DNA of 55,962 nt from Bacteroidota bacterium. Its GTDB lineage: Bacteria; Bacteroidota; Bacteroidia; Chitinophagales; Saprospiraceae. The notes beneath the pieces are model-generated. The model saw nothing but the letters and a program-made list of their open reading frames with translations, ran no database searches and had not been told where the DNA came from. The position numbers and the translations under genes were made by a program. The DNA lies in contig JANSWP010000047.1 of assembly GCA_024743405.1 (NCBI GenBank), forward strand, positions 1-55,962, written 5' to 3'. This document shows positions 26,801-35,786 of the stretch, piece after piece (positions within the stretch are counted from its first letter, which is position 1; every line of letters begins with the position of its first letter).

Positions 26801-28631
26801 ACCAAATGGTGGTACTGGTGGGTTTACTTTTGAATGGGATAATGGAGCGACGACTCCGACTATTGAAAATCTATCTGGTGGAACTTATTGTGTTACCGTG
26901 ACAGACCAAGTTGGATGTACAGAAGAAGGTTGTGTAGAAGTGAGTATCGGAAATTGTGGTGCCATCTTGAATTTAGGAGCTACATCTGTCCTTTGTAATG
27001 GCGAATAAAGTGGCTCTGCTTTTGTGGTCGTTACTGGTGGAATGTCGCCTTTTACAATTGAATGGTCTAATGGTATGATGGGAGATTCAATCGTTGGATT
27101 AGCAGCAGGAGTTTATGAAGTGACGGCAACCGATCCTTCCAATTGTGAATTATCTGGTATGGTAGAGGTAACAGAACCTTCTGTTTTGGAACTATTTTTA
27201 GCAAATCAAATTGATCCATTGTGCGAAGATGATGCTACAGGAAGCTTAACAGGATCAGTACAAGGAGGGGTCTCTCCTTATTTGTTTGAATGGTCTACAG
27301 GAAGTAATGAACCAACCATTTCAAACCTTTCTGTTGGAACCTATTCTTTGACGGTGATGGATGCTAATAACTGCATAGATTCGTTAATCACAGAAGTGGT
27401 GGCACCACCAGATACGATAATACCGACTGTATTGACCCAAAACATTACTTTATTCCTTGATGTAAATGGGGTAGTTGAGATTACGGCAGACATGGTAGAT
27501 AATGGAACATTTGATAACTGTCAATTAGAGGAAATTTATATTGATGTAGAGGAGTTTAATTGTGATCATATCGGAACAAATACTGTCATTTTTGCTTCCT
27601 TAGATGCCTCAGGAAATTGTGGAACAGCTGATGTATTGGTAGAAGTATTTGATACCATACCTCCTACGTTGATGTGTCCAATGGACATTATTTCCACAGG
27701 TTGTGGAGATTCTCTCGATTATGACATGCCCATAGGTAATGACGCTTGTGGAGATATCGAGATAGCTCTTGTAGAAGGTCTGCCTTCGGGTTCTAATTTC
27801 CCAAATGGAACGACTACAAATGTGTTTAATGGAATAGACCTTAGTGGCAATGAGGCAAGTTGTAGTTTTACTGTAACTATTAATAGCGATTTAGCTGCCG
27901 AATTTGGGGTTGTTGAAGAGCCTACATGCTTCAATTTTAATGATGGATTTATTACTGTAATTCCATCAGGTGGAACGGCACCTTATTCGATATTATGGAG
28001 TAATGGTGTTGAAAATGATACGCTCTTTGGAATACCTGCTGGTGTTTATGATGTTTCTATTATTGATGCACTGGGTTGTAAAGTCCAAAATTCTGTAACC
28101 CTCGACCAACCTGATCAAATATTGATTAATATTGATGGCATCAATCCAGAAACTGGAAACAATATGGACGGTTCTGTTGAGGTCACTGTTTCAGGAGGAA
28201 CAAACGATGATTATACTTATGAGTGGTCGCTAGATGGTAATGTAATTTCAACTGATGAAGATATTTTTAATCTAGATGCGGGAGAATATGTTCTTGTCGT
28301 AACTGATGGAGCCAACTGCATGACTTCTGATACTGCTATAGTTGATTTTGTAAGTGATTTAGATTTACCATTAATGGTGAATCAATTGAATATTCAACCG
28401 AATCCAACATATGGGACGTTTAACCTAAATATTGAACTTGAAGAGACTACAGAAATGAGCATTGATTTATTCGATTATTCAGGGAAACTTATTCTAGAAG
28501 GAAATAGAGAAAAGGTGTCCAACAAAAGTTACCAATTTGATTTATCCAAATACCCGGAAGGGGTTTATATGATTCGAATATTTCTTGGAGCTGAAGTTTT
28601 GAGCAAAAAAATAATTGTGAGCCGAAGTTAA
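23841..28631 (+). pseudogene. Giant SprB-repeat T9SS adhesin gene with one internal stop codon
   Basis: The start at 23841 gives a signal peptide (SIFSLTSILFFGYLFLSFSG); a -7-like TAGTTTTG lies at 23805-23812. The ~1,596-codon frame encodes a reeler-like choice-of-anchor domain (residues ~35-185), about ten SprB repeats (for example CFGACDGSATAMATGG...YSWSNG, CNGGSDGSATA), three PKD-like blocks in the first third, a HYR-like region, and a type A sorting domain ending SKKIIVSRS. A single TAA at 27006-27008 interrupts a repeat (CNGE-stop-SGSAFVVVTGG) without changing frame. The upstream product (~1,055 residues) would lack the sorting signal and stay in the periplasm; the downstream part (27009-28631) lacks a signal peptide. 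SprB-type proteins act in gliding and adhesion. Confidence 0.82.
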
Positions 28632-28670
28632 AAGATGATAGGATAATTCAAACATACTCTTATAATAAGT

Positions 28671-28735
28671 AGGCTGTATCATGAGTCGATTCGTTAATAC
28701 AAATAGCGAGGATACCTTTTGATACAGCCTTTTTT
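28671..28735 (+). terminator. Hairpin terminator after the SprB-repeat gene
   Basis: AGGCTGTATCA at 28671-28681 pairs with TGATACAGCCT at 28720-28730, followed by TTTTT. The loop is long (38 nt), so folding efficiency is uncertain. Confidence 0.6.
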
Positions 28736-28867
28736 ATTAAAATTTCATCCTTTTACTTGTTGGATTGATTACAACATTTTACGAATGGAAAATGATTCAA
28801 CTTCAAGTTGGAAAGCAAATTCAATCTAATTTGTCAAACTTGAATCAAAGAAAAGCGTTAAAAGAAG

Positions 28868-28875
28868 TACCTTTG
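28868..28875 (+). promoter_or_regulatory. Bacteroidota -7 promoter box for the thiolase gene
   Basis: TACCTTTG followed by CGCCCC, a typical Bacteroidota -7 region and start site, 53 bp before the thiolase start codon. The nearest TTG (in ACTTGAATC) is about 25 bp upstream, slightly far for a -33 box. Confidence 0.55.
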
Positions 28876-28927
28876 CGCCCCGAAAAATGATTCCTAACCA
28901 ATAATTTTTAAATAATTGTCAATTAAT

Positions 28928-30106
28928 ATGAAAGACGTTTTTATCTGTTCTGCAGTTCGTACTCCTCTTGGAAGTTTTGGCGGCATGTTTGCCGGACTTT
29001 CAGCCACCACAATAGGAAGTGCGGCTATTAAAGGCGCCCTAGAAAAAGCAGGTCTAGATCCTAAACATGTGGAGGAAGTTTTTATGGGTAATGTAGTGTC
29101 TGCTAACTTAGGACAAGCACCAGCTCGCCAAGCTGCTTTGGGTGCTGGAATTTCAATGAATGTACCTTGCACCACTGTCAATAAAGTTTGCTCTTCTGGA
29201 ATGAAGTCCATTATGTTTGGTGCTCAGGCTATCATGTTGGGACAAGCTGATATCGTTGTCGGTGGAGGAATGGAAAGCATGTCCAATATTCCTTACTATG
29301 CGCCTAAACAAAGATGGGGTTCTAAATATGGCGATATCTCATTAATCGATGGTTTGGCTAAAGATGGTCTTACAGATGCCTATGCTCATACAGCTATGGG
29401 AATTAGTGCAGACAATACGGCTAAGAAGTTCAATATATCAAGAGAAGCCCAAGACGAATATGCGATTCGGTCTTATAAGCGAGCAGCAGCTAATACTGAA
29501 AATGGTAATTTCAAAGATGAAATTGTAGCGGTGGAAGTACCTCAAAGACGTGGCGATGCTTTAAATATCACAGAAGATGAAGAATACAAAAGAGTAAAAT
29601 TTGAAAAGATTCCAGCTCTTAGACCGGCCTTTACAAAAGACGGAACAGTAACAGCGGCAAATGCATCAACCATCAATGATGGAGCTTCTGCATTAGTTTT
29701 AGCAAGTGCAGCGAAAGTAAAAGAATTAGGCTTGACACCAATTGCTAAAATCGTTTCGTTCGCGGATGCTGCACATGAGCCAGAATGGTTTACTACAGCA
29801 CCAACTTTAGCCGCTCCTAAAGCTTTAAAATTGGCAGGAATGAGCATTGGTGATATTGATTATTGGGAAGTTAATGAAGCATTTGCAGTCGTACCGATGG
29901 CATTCAATCAAGAATTAAATGTTGATGAATCGAAGGTAAACGTCTTTGGTGGTTCATGCGCGATTGGTCATCCACTCGGTGCATCTGGAGCTAGAATCGT
30001 GACTACCTTAAATAATGTTTTACACCAAAATAATGCCTCTGTCGGATTGGCAACTTTGTGTAACGGTGGGGGAGGAGCCTCTGCATTAATTATTGAAAGA
30101 GTATAA
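28928..30106 (+). CDS. Acetyl-CoA C-acyltransferase (thiolase)
   Basis: This 392-residue thiolase condenses or cleaves acyl-CoA and acetyl-CoA. The active-site nucleophile is C88 in the VPCTTVNKVCSSGMKS motif. The catalytic histidine lies in GGSCAIGHPLGASGARI and the second cysteine in LATLCNGGGGASALIIE. I take ATG at 28928 as the start, because the frame's earlier TTG only adds four residues and MKDVFICSAVRTPLGSFGG is the normal N-terminus. Biosynthetic and degradative thiolases cannot be told apart here; the high similarity to acetoacetyl-CoA thiolase motifs favours acetyl-CoA acetyltransferase. It is monocistronic, with a strong hairpin terminator at 30142. Confidence 0.93.
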   Translation: MKDVFICSAVRTPLGSFGGMFAGLSATTIGSAAIKGALEKAGLDPKHVEEVFMGNVVSANLGQAPARQAALGAGISMNVPCTTVNKVCSSGMKSIMFGAQAIMLGQADIVVGGGMESMSNIPYYAPKQRWGSKYGDISLIDGLAKDGLTDAYAHTAMGISADNTAKKFNISREAQDEYAIRSYKRAAANTENGNFKDEIVAVEVPQRRGDALNITEDEEYKRVKFEKIPALRPAFTKDGTVTAANASTINDGASALVLASAAKVKELGLTPIAKIVSFADAAHEPEWFTTAPTLAAPKALKLAGMSIGDIDYWEVNEAFAVVPMAFNQELNVDESKVNVFGGSCAIGHPLGASGARIVTTLNNVLHQNNASVGLATLCNGGGGASALIIERV

Positions 30107-30141
30107 AAATAGTTGCCTGTGAACTCAGATATAGAATCTAT

Positions 30142-30180
30142 AAAAAAGCTGTTTAGAGGAGACTTTAAGCAGCTTTTTTT
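30142..30180 (+). terminator. Rho-independent terminator of the thiolase gene
   Basis: AAAAAAGCTGTT pairs with AAGCAGCTTTTTT and is followed by a T run, 36 bp after the stop codon. Confidence 0.85.
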
Positions 30181-30218
30181 ATAGAAGTTTTTTTTTAAAC
30201 AGGTAGATGATTTTGTTG

Positions 30219-30245
30219 TAAGTAAGTGCTTAGACAGAAATAATT
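30219..30245. repeat. Solo arm of the AGTAAGTGCTTGGACA repeat end
   Basis: AAGTAAGTGCTTAGACAGAA followed by ATAATTT matches the outer arm of the elements at 21992 and 43055 with one substitution. I find no partner arm before the next gene, so this is a remnant or half element. Confidence 0.6.
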
Positions 30246-30349
30246 TCATTGATAAAACCGACCTATACAATTAGAAATTCGACGATCATTTTCCTCTTTT
30301 CAACCAACTTTTTGAACTTTGTAGCCGTTTTAAAATAAAAAACAAAAGA

Positions 30350-31510
30350 ATGAAGAATATCACAAAAGTTATCTTCCCAATACTCCTTTTAGGAATTGGT
30401 TTTTTTGTTGGGACTAGTTGGAATACAAAAAATGAGCAACCGCAGAATCCAGAAGAGACTACCCAACGAATTGCTCCATCAGAAAATGACAATGATGCGG
30501 AAAATGAAAATTACCAAAGAGAAGTTACACCCCGAGGTGATTTAACTGCCAAAGAAAAAACGACCATTCAATTATTTGAAGAAGCTGCTCCTACTGTGGT
30601 TTTTATCAATACTTCTAAAGTGCGTATGGATTATTATCGAAGAAACTCCGTGGAGGTACCACAAGGAAGTGGATCAGGATTTATTTGGGATGATATCGGT
30701 CATGTAGTGACTAATTTCCATGTGATTCAAGGAGCAGATCGTGCTCAGGTAACGCTTTCGGACGGGAGTACTTATGAGGCTTCTTTAGTCGGAGGCGCGC
30801 CTGAAAAAGATTTGGCAATATTGAGAATTAATGCACCAATGGAAGCACTTAAACCTATTCCTGTAGGCAGCTCAGATGATTTATTAGTAGGACAAAATGT
30901 GCTCGCAATAGGTAATCCCTTTGGACTTGATCAAACTCTAACAACCGGGATCATTTCGGCGTTAGGCCGAGAGATTGAATCTGTTTCAGGAGTACCTATT
31001 AGGGATGTGATTCAGACGGATGCGGCGATTAACCCAGGTAATTCTGGCGGACCATTGTTGGATTCTTCTGGTCGATTGATTGGGGTTAATACCGCTATTT
31101 ATAGTCCTTCGGGTGCGTATGCAGGTATTGGTTTTTCTATTCCAGTAGACGTGGTAAAATGGGTTGTTCCTGATTTAATTGAGTTTGGAAAAATTCAAAG
31201 ACCGGTATTGGGTATTGAATTGGCAACACCCCGAATTGCACAACGATTTGGTTTGGAAGGGGCTTTAGTTATTGATGTAGTAAAAGGAAGTGGTGCTGAA
31301 ATAGCTGGTATCCGACCGACTCTACAAGACAGAAGAGGTAGGATTCGATTAGGAGATGTGATTACAGAAATAGATGGACAAAAAATTAAATCGAATAATG
31401 ATTTATTATTGGTTTTAGAGAATTATAAAGCAGGAGATTCTGTAAAAGTGATGGTACTGCGAGAAGAAGAGGCGGTAGAATTAGCCGTCGTATTGGGTGC
31501 GACCAATTGA
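30350..31510 (+). CDS. HtrA/DegP-type serine protease with PDZ domain
   Basis: This 386-residue protease has an N-terminal membrane anchor or uncleaved signal (residues ~5-22, VIFPILLLGIGFFVGTSW) and a trypsin-like domain with catalytic triad H124 (TNFHVIQGAD), D154 (EKDLAILRI) and S232 (INPGNSGGPLL). One PDZ domain follows (about 290-380; VVKGSGAEIAGI, IRLGDVITEIDGQKI). One PDZ and a membrane anchor resemble DegS-like or actinobacterial-type HtrA more than two-PDZ DegP. It should act in the periplasm on misfolded or regulatory substrates. It is monocistronic, followed by a hairpin terminator at 31544. Confidence 0.92.
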   Translation: MKNITKVIFPILLLGIGFFVGTSWNTKNEQPQNPEETTQRIAPSENDNDAENENYQREVTPRGDLTAKEKTTIQLFEEAAPTVVFINTSKVRMDYYRRNSVEVPQGSGSGFIWDDIGHVVTNFHVIQGADRAQVTLSDGSTYEASLVGGAPEKDLAILRINAPMEALKPIPVGSSDDLLVGQNVLAIGNPFGLDQTLTTGIISALGREIESVSGVPIRDVIQTDAAINPGNSGGPLLDSSGRLIGVNTAIYSPSGAYAGIGFSIPVDVVKWVVPDLIEFGKIQRPVLGIELATPRIAQRFGLEGALVIDVVKGSGAEIAGIRPTLQDRRGRIRLGDVITEIDGQKIKSNNDLLLVLENYKAGDSVKVMVLREEEAVELAVVLGATN

Positions 31511-31543
31511 CAAATACATTTATTAATAACCTAGCCCCTTATT

Positions 31544-31579
31544 GAAAAGCCATTTCGAAATTTTTCGGAATGGCTTTTC
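31544..31579 (+). terminator. Hairpin terminator of the protease gene
   Basis: GAAAAGCCATTTCGAAA pairs with TTTCGGAATGGCTTTTC (one mismatch, short loop) and is followed by ATTTTT. Confidence 0.8.
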
Positions 31580-31613
31580 ATTTTTAGTTCGAATGGTGCC
31601 AAATTGTTGCTAT

Positions 31614-32380
31614 ATGAGAAAAATACACATACTTATTGTCGAAGACGATCCAATAATCGCGGAAGATTTGGAAGATCGATTGCTTCAAATGGGGCATCAT
31701 GTAATTGGATTAGTTGCTAAGGGAGAAGAGGTAATTGCCTTTTTTCAAAAACCAAGTCCTGATTTGGTTTTAATGGACATTCAATTAGAAGGCGAATGGG
31801 ATGGTAAAGAAACCGCAAGGAATATTTAAAAAAGGCAAAAACTTCCTTTGATTTTTTTGAAAAGTAACTCTGATGATGCCACTTTTAATGAGGCAAAAAA
31901 AGTCAATCCACAAGCTTTCCTTTCAAAACCATTTCGGGGACGAGACTTAAAGCATACCATCGATTTAGCTATTCGAAATGCTTCTCAAAGCGAAAAAATA
32001 TCAATGCTGAACCAAAAGAAGATAATTCTTTCCTACTTAATGACCGGCTTTTTATCAAAGTAATAGACAAGATGGTTCGACTCTTTTTTGAGGATATTTA
32101 ATGGATTGAAGCAGATGATTATTATTATAAAATCAAGACGAAAAGCAAAGATTTTTTAATTACAAAAAAACTTAAAAAATTTAGTGATGATTTGATTGAT
32201 ATACCTGTGTTTATAAAGGTGCATCGCTCTTTTATCATTAACCTTTCAAATATTGAAGAGATAGGAGAATCGGATCTGTACATTAGAAATACAAATATCT
32301 ATTTCTCTACTGTATTTCAGAGTGTTTTATTGTTTAACCATGAATTAATTGAAAATATTATAGTAATAGTTATTCGATAG
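31614..32380 (+). pseudogene. LytTR-family response regulator, inactivated
   Basis: The receiver domain starts cleanly (MRKIHILIVEDDPIIAEDLE, phosphoacceptor D in LVLMDIQLEG). A TAA at 31827 interrupts it after ARNI, and the same frame resumes as LPLIFLKSNSDDATFNEAKK to the K-P motif FLSKPFRGRDL. Near 32020 the frame shifts by one base in an A-rich run (NQKK to EDNSFLLNDRLFIKV). Another stop follows at about 32098 (FFEDI-stop-WIEADDYYYKI), and the LytTR DNA-binding domain continues through FLITKTLKKFSDDL and FIKVHRSFIINLSNIEEI. The normal C-terminus is lost. Two stops and one shift make it non-functional. No partner LytS-like histidine kinase is adjacent. Confidence 0.85.
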
Positions 32381-32467
32381 ATAATATAGTAAATACCTGT
32401 AACCTATTCACCTTAATTAAACTACTACTGGCACCAAGCCAGTAGATTTGAAATAGGCTAAAGCCCA

Positions 32468-32770
32468 CTAAAGAATGTATCCCGCAAACTGCCGTGAACT
32501 TTTAGCCTTTCTAACGGGAACAAGTCGAATTGAAGTCTTCGTCTGAAGGCGAGGGATTTCCTCCCCTTCCCCGAATGAGACATTAATCACTAACATTGTA
32601 GGATCTAAATCCTCAACAGAATAATTGTTGTTATTTATTACTCTGTAAATTAAGTAGGTTGTTTTTCGAAGAAGGTCATTTTGAGTTTCGTACCCATAGG
32701 TATGTAAATTATTACGACTGGATATAATTTGTAAAAATAGCTGAAGTATGAGGGCAAAAGGTTTTTTCAT
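32468..32770 (-). CDS. Small hypothetical exported protein
   Basis: This 100-residue frame starts with a hydrophobic segment that could be a signal peptide (FALILQLFLQIISS); the rest has no recognised domain. The C-terminal part (RLVPVRKAKSSRQFAGYIL) is basic. It lies alone between the dead response regulator and the amidotransferase gene. It may be a fragment of a larger secreted protein or not a gene at all. A small hairpin CTACTGG/CCAGTAG lies downstream at 32424-32444. Confidence 0.35.
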   Translation of the reverse strand: MKKPFALILQLFLQIISSRNNLHTYGYETQNDLLRKTTYLIYRVINNNNYSVEDLDPTMLVINVSFGEGEEIPRLQTKTSIRLVPVRKAKSSRQFAGYIL

Positions 32771-32845
32771 TTACTAATTTGTTATTTCCGAACAAGTCTA
32801 GTACTAGAAAATAAAAAGATATAATTATCATGTAACGAAGCTATT

Positions 32846-33538
32846 TCATTCCGACCTGAAAAAATTAATCACCCACCTTCGAAAAACATCTACATCTAAA
32901 TTCATCTCCAAGCTTGAAATTCCGTTTTCGACCACTTGTTTACCTATTCGCTCAATTCTGTCCTCCATTAATGCCTGGGTATAAGCCTTCAGAAATTCGG
33001 GATGTGCTTGAATACTCAACATATGATCACCAACCCTAAACATACCAATTTGACAATCAGCACTTTGCGCTAAAATCTCTCCCTGTTCTGGTAAAACAAA
33101 AACCTGATCTTGACACATCATCAAAAGATTAAAGGAAGATTGAAATGGAGTCATCCATGCTTCCTTTTTTATTACTTCAAAAGAATGAACACCTACACAC
33201 CACCCTTTATCACTTTTCCATACTTTTCCACCCAATGAGGCTGCCAATAATTGATGCCCAAAACAGATACCCACATATTTTTTATCGTTTTCAAAGAGTT
33301 CTTTAATAAATATTTTCAGCCTTTTTATCCAATCAATCTCTTCATAAACAGAATGTTTGGAACCAGTACACATCCATCCATCACATTCATGGATTGATTC
33401 TGGAAATTGATTATTACAAACATCATAGAATCGGAATTCAAAATCAGGCAAAAACGCTTTAAACAGATCACGATAATCTGCTACAATATGTTGATACTTT
33501 TTAAGAATATGGTCACATTCTAATAGTCCTATGATCAT
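32846..33538 (-). CDS. Class I glutamine amidotransferase-type hydrolase (probable gamma-glutamyl amide hydrolase)
   Basis: This 230-residue stand-alone class I GATase has nucleophile C92 in the elbow YVGICFGHQLLA and partners H179 and E181 in SIQAHPEFLKAY. It has no synthetase domain. Stand-alone members hydrolyse gamma-glutamyl bonds; PuuD-type enzymes release GABA from gamma-Glu-GABA. It is the last gene of the minus-strand run ligase-SDR-aldehyde dehydrogenase-GATase, with a 26-bp gap to the dehydrogenase. The context implies it cleaves the final gamma-glutamyl product, returning glutamate and a free amino acid. PuuD itself belongs to a related but distinct C26 subgroup, so the exact reaction is inferred. 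Confidence 0.8.
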   Translation of the reverse strand: MIIGLLECDHILKKYQHIVADYRDLFKAFLPDFEFRFYDVCNNQFPESIHECDGWMCTGSKHSVYEEIDWIKRLKIFIKELFENDKKYVGICFGHQLLAASLGGKVWKSDKGWCVGVHSFEVIKKEAWMTPFQSSFNLLMMCQDQVFVLPEQGEILAQSADCQIGMFRVGDHMLSIQAHPEFLKAYTQALMEDRIERIGKQVVENGISSLEMNLDVDVFRRWVINFFRSE

Positions 33539-33564
33539 GTTTTTAATATTTCGAAGCCTATTCT

Positions 33565-34959
33565 TTAATCGTTATCTAGCCTCAAATGAAAAGATTTGGG
33601 TCGCGTCAAAGCATCATATCCTAATTTGGATAGTGTGGCGCCTTTTCCAGAATTTTTCACACCCGTCCAGGCTAGTTCTGGATCTAAGTAATCGCAACGA
33701 TTCATAAAAAAAGTACCCGTTTCAATTTGGTCACCCAATCGAATTGCTGCCTCAATATCTTTAGTCCATATAGAAGCCGTCAAACCATATTTTGAATCAT
33801 TCATTAACCGTATCGCCTCTTCATCATTTTTAACAGAAATAATCCCCACTACCGGTCCAAAAGTTTCTTCCATCATAATATCCATTTCATGATTGACATT
33901 AACCAAAATTTGAGGCGCCATATATGGAGAATCTCCCTGATGGTTAGGAAATATCTTAGAATCGATTAGTCCCTTCGCCCCTTTTTTAATCGCATCCTTA
34001 ATTTGATTTTTTGCAAAGTTGGCTGCCGAAGTTCTAACCATAGGTCCAAGCGTCGTCTCCGGATTTAAGGGATTTCCTAAAACGTATTTATTGGTCAAGT
34101 CCACAAATCCTTCCACAAAGTTTTTGAAATGGTTTTCATGGACATAAATTCGCTCTATTCCACAACAAGATTGCCCTGAATTAAAATAGGCACCGTCCAC
34201 CAAATTCTCAATGGCAAACTCTAAATTAGCATCCGCTCTAACATAAGCAGGGTCTTTCCCTCCCAGCTCTAAACCCGCTGTAATAAATCGCTGGCTAATC
34301 GCATTTTGTATAGCTTCTCCACCACGTACAGAACCCGTAAAAGCAACATAATCGACTCTTGAATCATAGATCACTTTCGCAACTTGATCATGACTTAAAT
34401 GTAAATATTGAAAAACTCCTTCTGGTAAACCAGCATACTCAAAAGCAGCAGCATACCTTTCGGCACAAAGAGGAGTTTGTTGAGCATGTTTTAAAACCAC
34501 TGTATTGCCCGACATTATCGCCGGAATAATTACGTTGACCGAGGTCAAATAAGGATAGTTCCAAGGTGCCAAAACCAAAACTGTCCCAATAGGATCACGC
34601 TGAATAAATCTTTTAAAACCACTTTTTTCAGAAGTTTCTACATCAGCTAAAACAGAGGCTGCAATTTCAATCATATATTCAGCTCGCTCCTTAAAACCAC
34701 CTAATATTTCAAATTTAGAATAGCGAATAGGGCGACCCATCTGATGGGTTATTTCCGTACCAATTGCTTCTGCATTTTGAACAAAATATTCAATGACTTT
34801 ATGACAAACGCTAGCTCGCGTTGCAATGGTTGTTTCCTTCCATTCATTCTGCATTTTTTTTGCATGCTCAAGTGCATGATCAATCATTTTTGAAGAAGCC
34901 AATGACCGTTGGAGATAAATAGAATTATCAATTGGAGAGATCGTTTGGAAAGTGTTCAT
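33565..34959 (-). CDS. Aldehyde dehydrogenase (NAD(P)-dependent), gamma-glutamyl-aldehyde type by context
   Basis: This 464-residue enzyme has all ALDH landmarks: substrate/NAD loop APWNYP (N134), cofactor region VLKHAQQTPLCAE, VAFTGSVRGGE, general base E231 (LELGGKDPAYV) and catalytic C265 (FNSGQSCCGIERI). It ends a little earlier than the usual ~480-500 residues but has the oligomerisation tail. It would oxidise an aldehyde to a carboxylate in the cytoplasm. It sits between an SDR gene (42-bp gap) and the GATase gene (26-bp gap), so it is probably one of two oxidation steps acting on a gamma-glutamylated amino alcohol. Succinate-semialdehyde-type function is the alternative. Confidence 0.9.
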   Translation of the reverse strand: MNTFQTISPIDNSIYLQRSLASSKMIDHALEHAKKMQNEWKETTIATRASVCHKVIEYFVQNAEAIGTEITHQMGRPIRYSKFEILGGFKERAEYMIEIAASVLADVETSEKSGFKRFIQRDPIGTVLVLAPWNYPYLTSVNVIIPAIMSGNTVVLKHAQQTPLCAERYAAAFEYAGLPEGVFQYLHLSHDQVAKVIYDSRVDYVAFTGSVRGGEAIQNAISQRFITAGLELGGKDPAYVRADANLEFAIENLVDGAYFNSGQSCCGIERIYVHENHFKNFVEGFVDLTNKYVLGNPLNPETTLGPMVRTSAANFAKNQIKDAIKKGAKGLIDSKIFPNHQGDSPYMAPQILVNVNHEMDIMMEETFGPVVGIISVKNDEEAIRLMNDSKYGLTASIWTKDIEAAIRLGDQIETGTFFMNRCDYLDPELAWTGVKNSGKGATLSKLGYDALTRPKSFHLRLDND

Positions 34960-35001
34960 TATTAATTAATTCAAGGTTCAATTTATTAGACTTTTGAACT
35001 A

Positions 35002-35775
35002 TTATTCTGGTGTCACATATGCTGCGGTAATACCTCCATCAACCAAAAACTCAGTTCCAGTCACGTAAGAAGATTCATCAGAAGCTAGATACAATGCCGC
35101 CTGAGCCATTTCTTTGGCTTCTCCAAATCTTCCCATTGGCACATGTACTAATCGACGCTGTTTTTTGGCTTCTGTGTTCAAAAATTTCATTAACAACTCA
35201 GTGCGCAACGGGCCTGGGCAAAGCGCATTCACTCGAATGTTTTCGCGCGCATGAATGACCGCCAATTCGCGAGACATTGACAAAACAGCCCCCTTACTGG
35301 CAGTGTAGGCTAATTGAGGGGTCGCCGCTCCAAGATGTGCCACAAAAGAAGCCGTATTTATAATAGAACCTCCGCCCGAACGTCGGATTGCAGGAATCCC
35401 ATATTTACATCCAAAAAACACACCTTTGACATTAATATTCATGGTCAAATCCCAAATGGATTCATCTGTTGAAACGGCATCACCGTCTGCCCCATGCATG
35501 ATTCCGGCATTATTGAATAAAATATGAACGCCACCAAATGCTTTTTCAGCCTGATCGACCATATTTTTACATTGACTTTCTTTAGAAACATCCGCATTGA
35601 CAAAAATAGCGTCACCCCCTTCATGTTGAATTTCCTCTACAATTGCTTTTCCATCGTGATCTTTAATATCAACACAAACAACCTTCGCACCTTCTTTTGC
35701 AAAAAGCAAGGACGTTTCTCGCCCTATTCCGTTTCCAGCGCCAGTGATTATGGCTACTTTGTTTTGTAATCTCAT
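35002..35775 (-). CDS. Short-chain dehydrogenase/reductase
   Basis: This 257-residue classical SDR has a Rossmann motif TGAGNGIG (11-18), structural NNAG (88-91), and catalytic S143, Y157 and K161 (YTASK). D36 at the end of beta-strand 2 (VCVDIKD) suggests NAD rather than NADP. The C-terminal VTGTEFLVDGGITAAYV is the normal family end. It would oxidise an alcohol to a carbonyl. Only 11 bp separate it from the upstream glutamine-synthetase-like gene. In this cluster it is the best candidate for oxidising the hydroxyl of a gamma-glutamyl amino alcohol to the aldehyde used by the next enzyme. Confidence 0.88.
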   Translation of the reverse strand: MRLQNKVAIITGAGNGIGRETSLLFAKEGAKVVCVDIKDHDGKAIVEEIQHEGGDAIFVNADVSKESQCKNMVDQAEKAFGGVHILFNNAGIMHGADGDAVSTDESIWDLTMNINVKGVFFGCKYGIPAIRRSGGGSIINTASFVAHLGAATPQLAYTASKGAVLSMSRELAVIHARENIRVNALCPGPLRTELLMKFLNTEAKKQRRLVHVPMGRFGEAKEMAQAALYLASDESSYVTGTEFLVDGGITAAYVTPE

Positions 35776-35786
35776 TTTTAAATATT

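Noticed and set aside
32424-32444. CTACTGG/CCAGTAG hairpin as a REP element
   Set aside because: Only 7 bp and a single clear occurrence; insufficient to call a repeat family.
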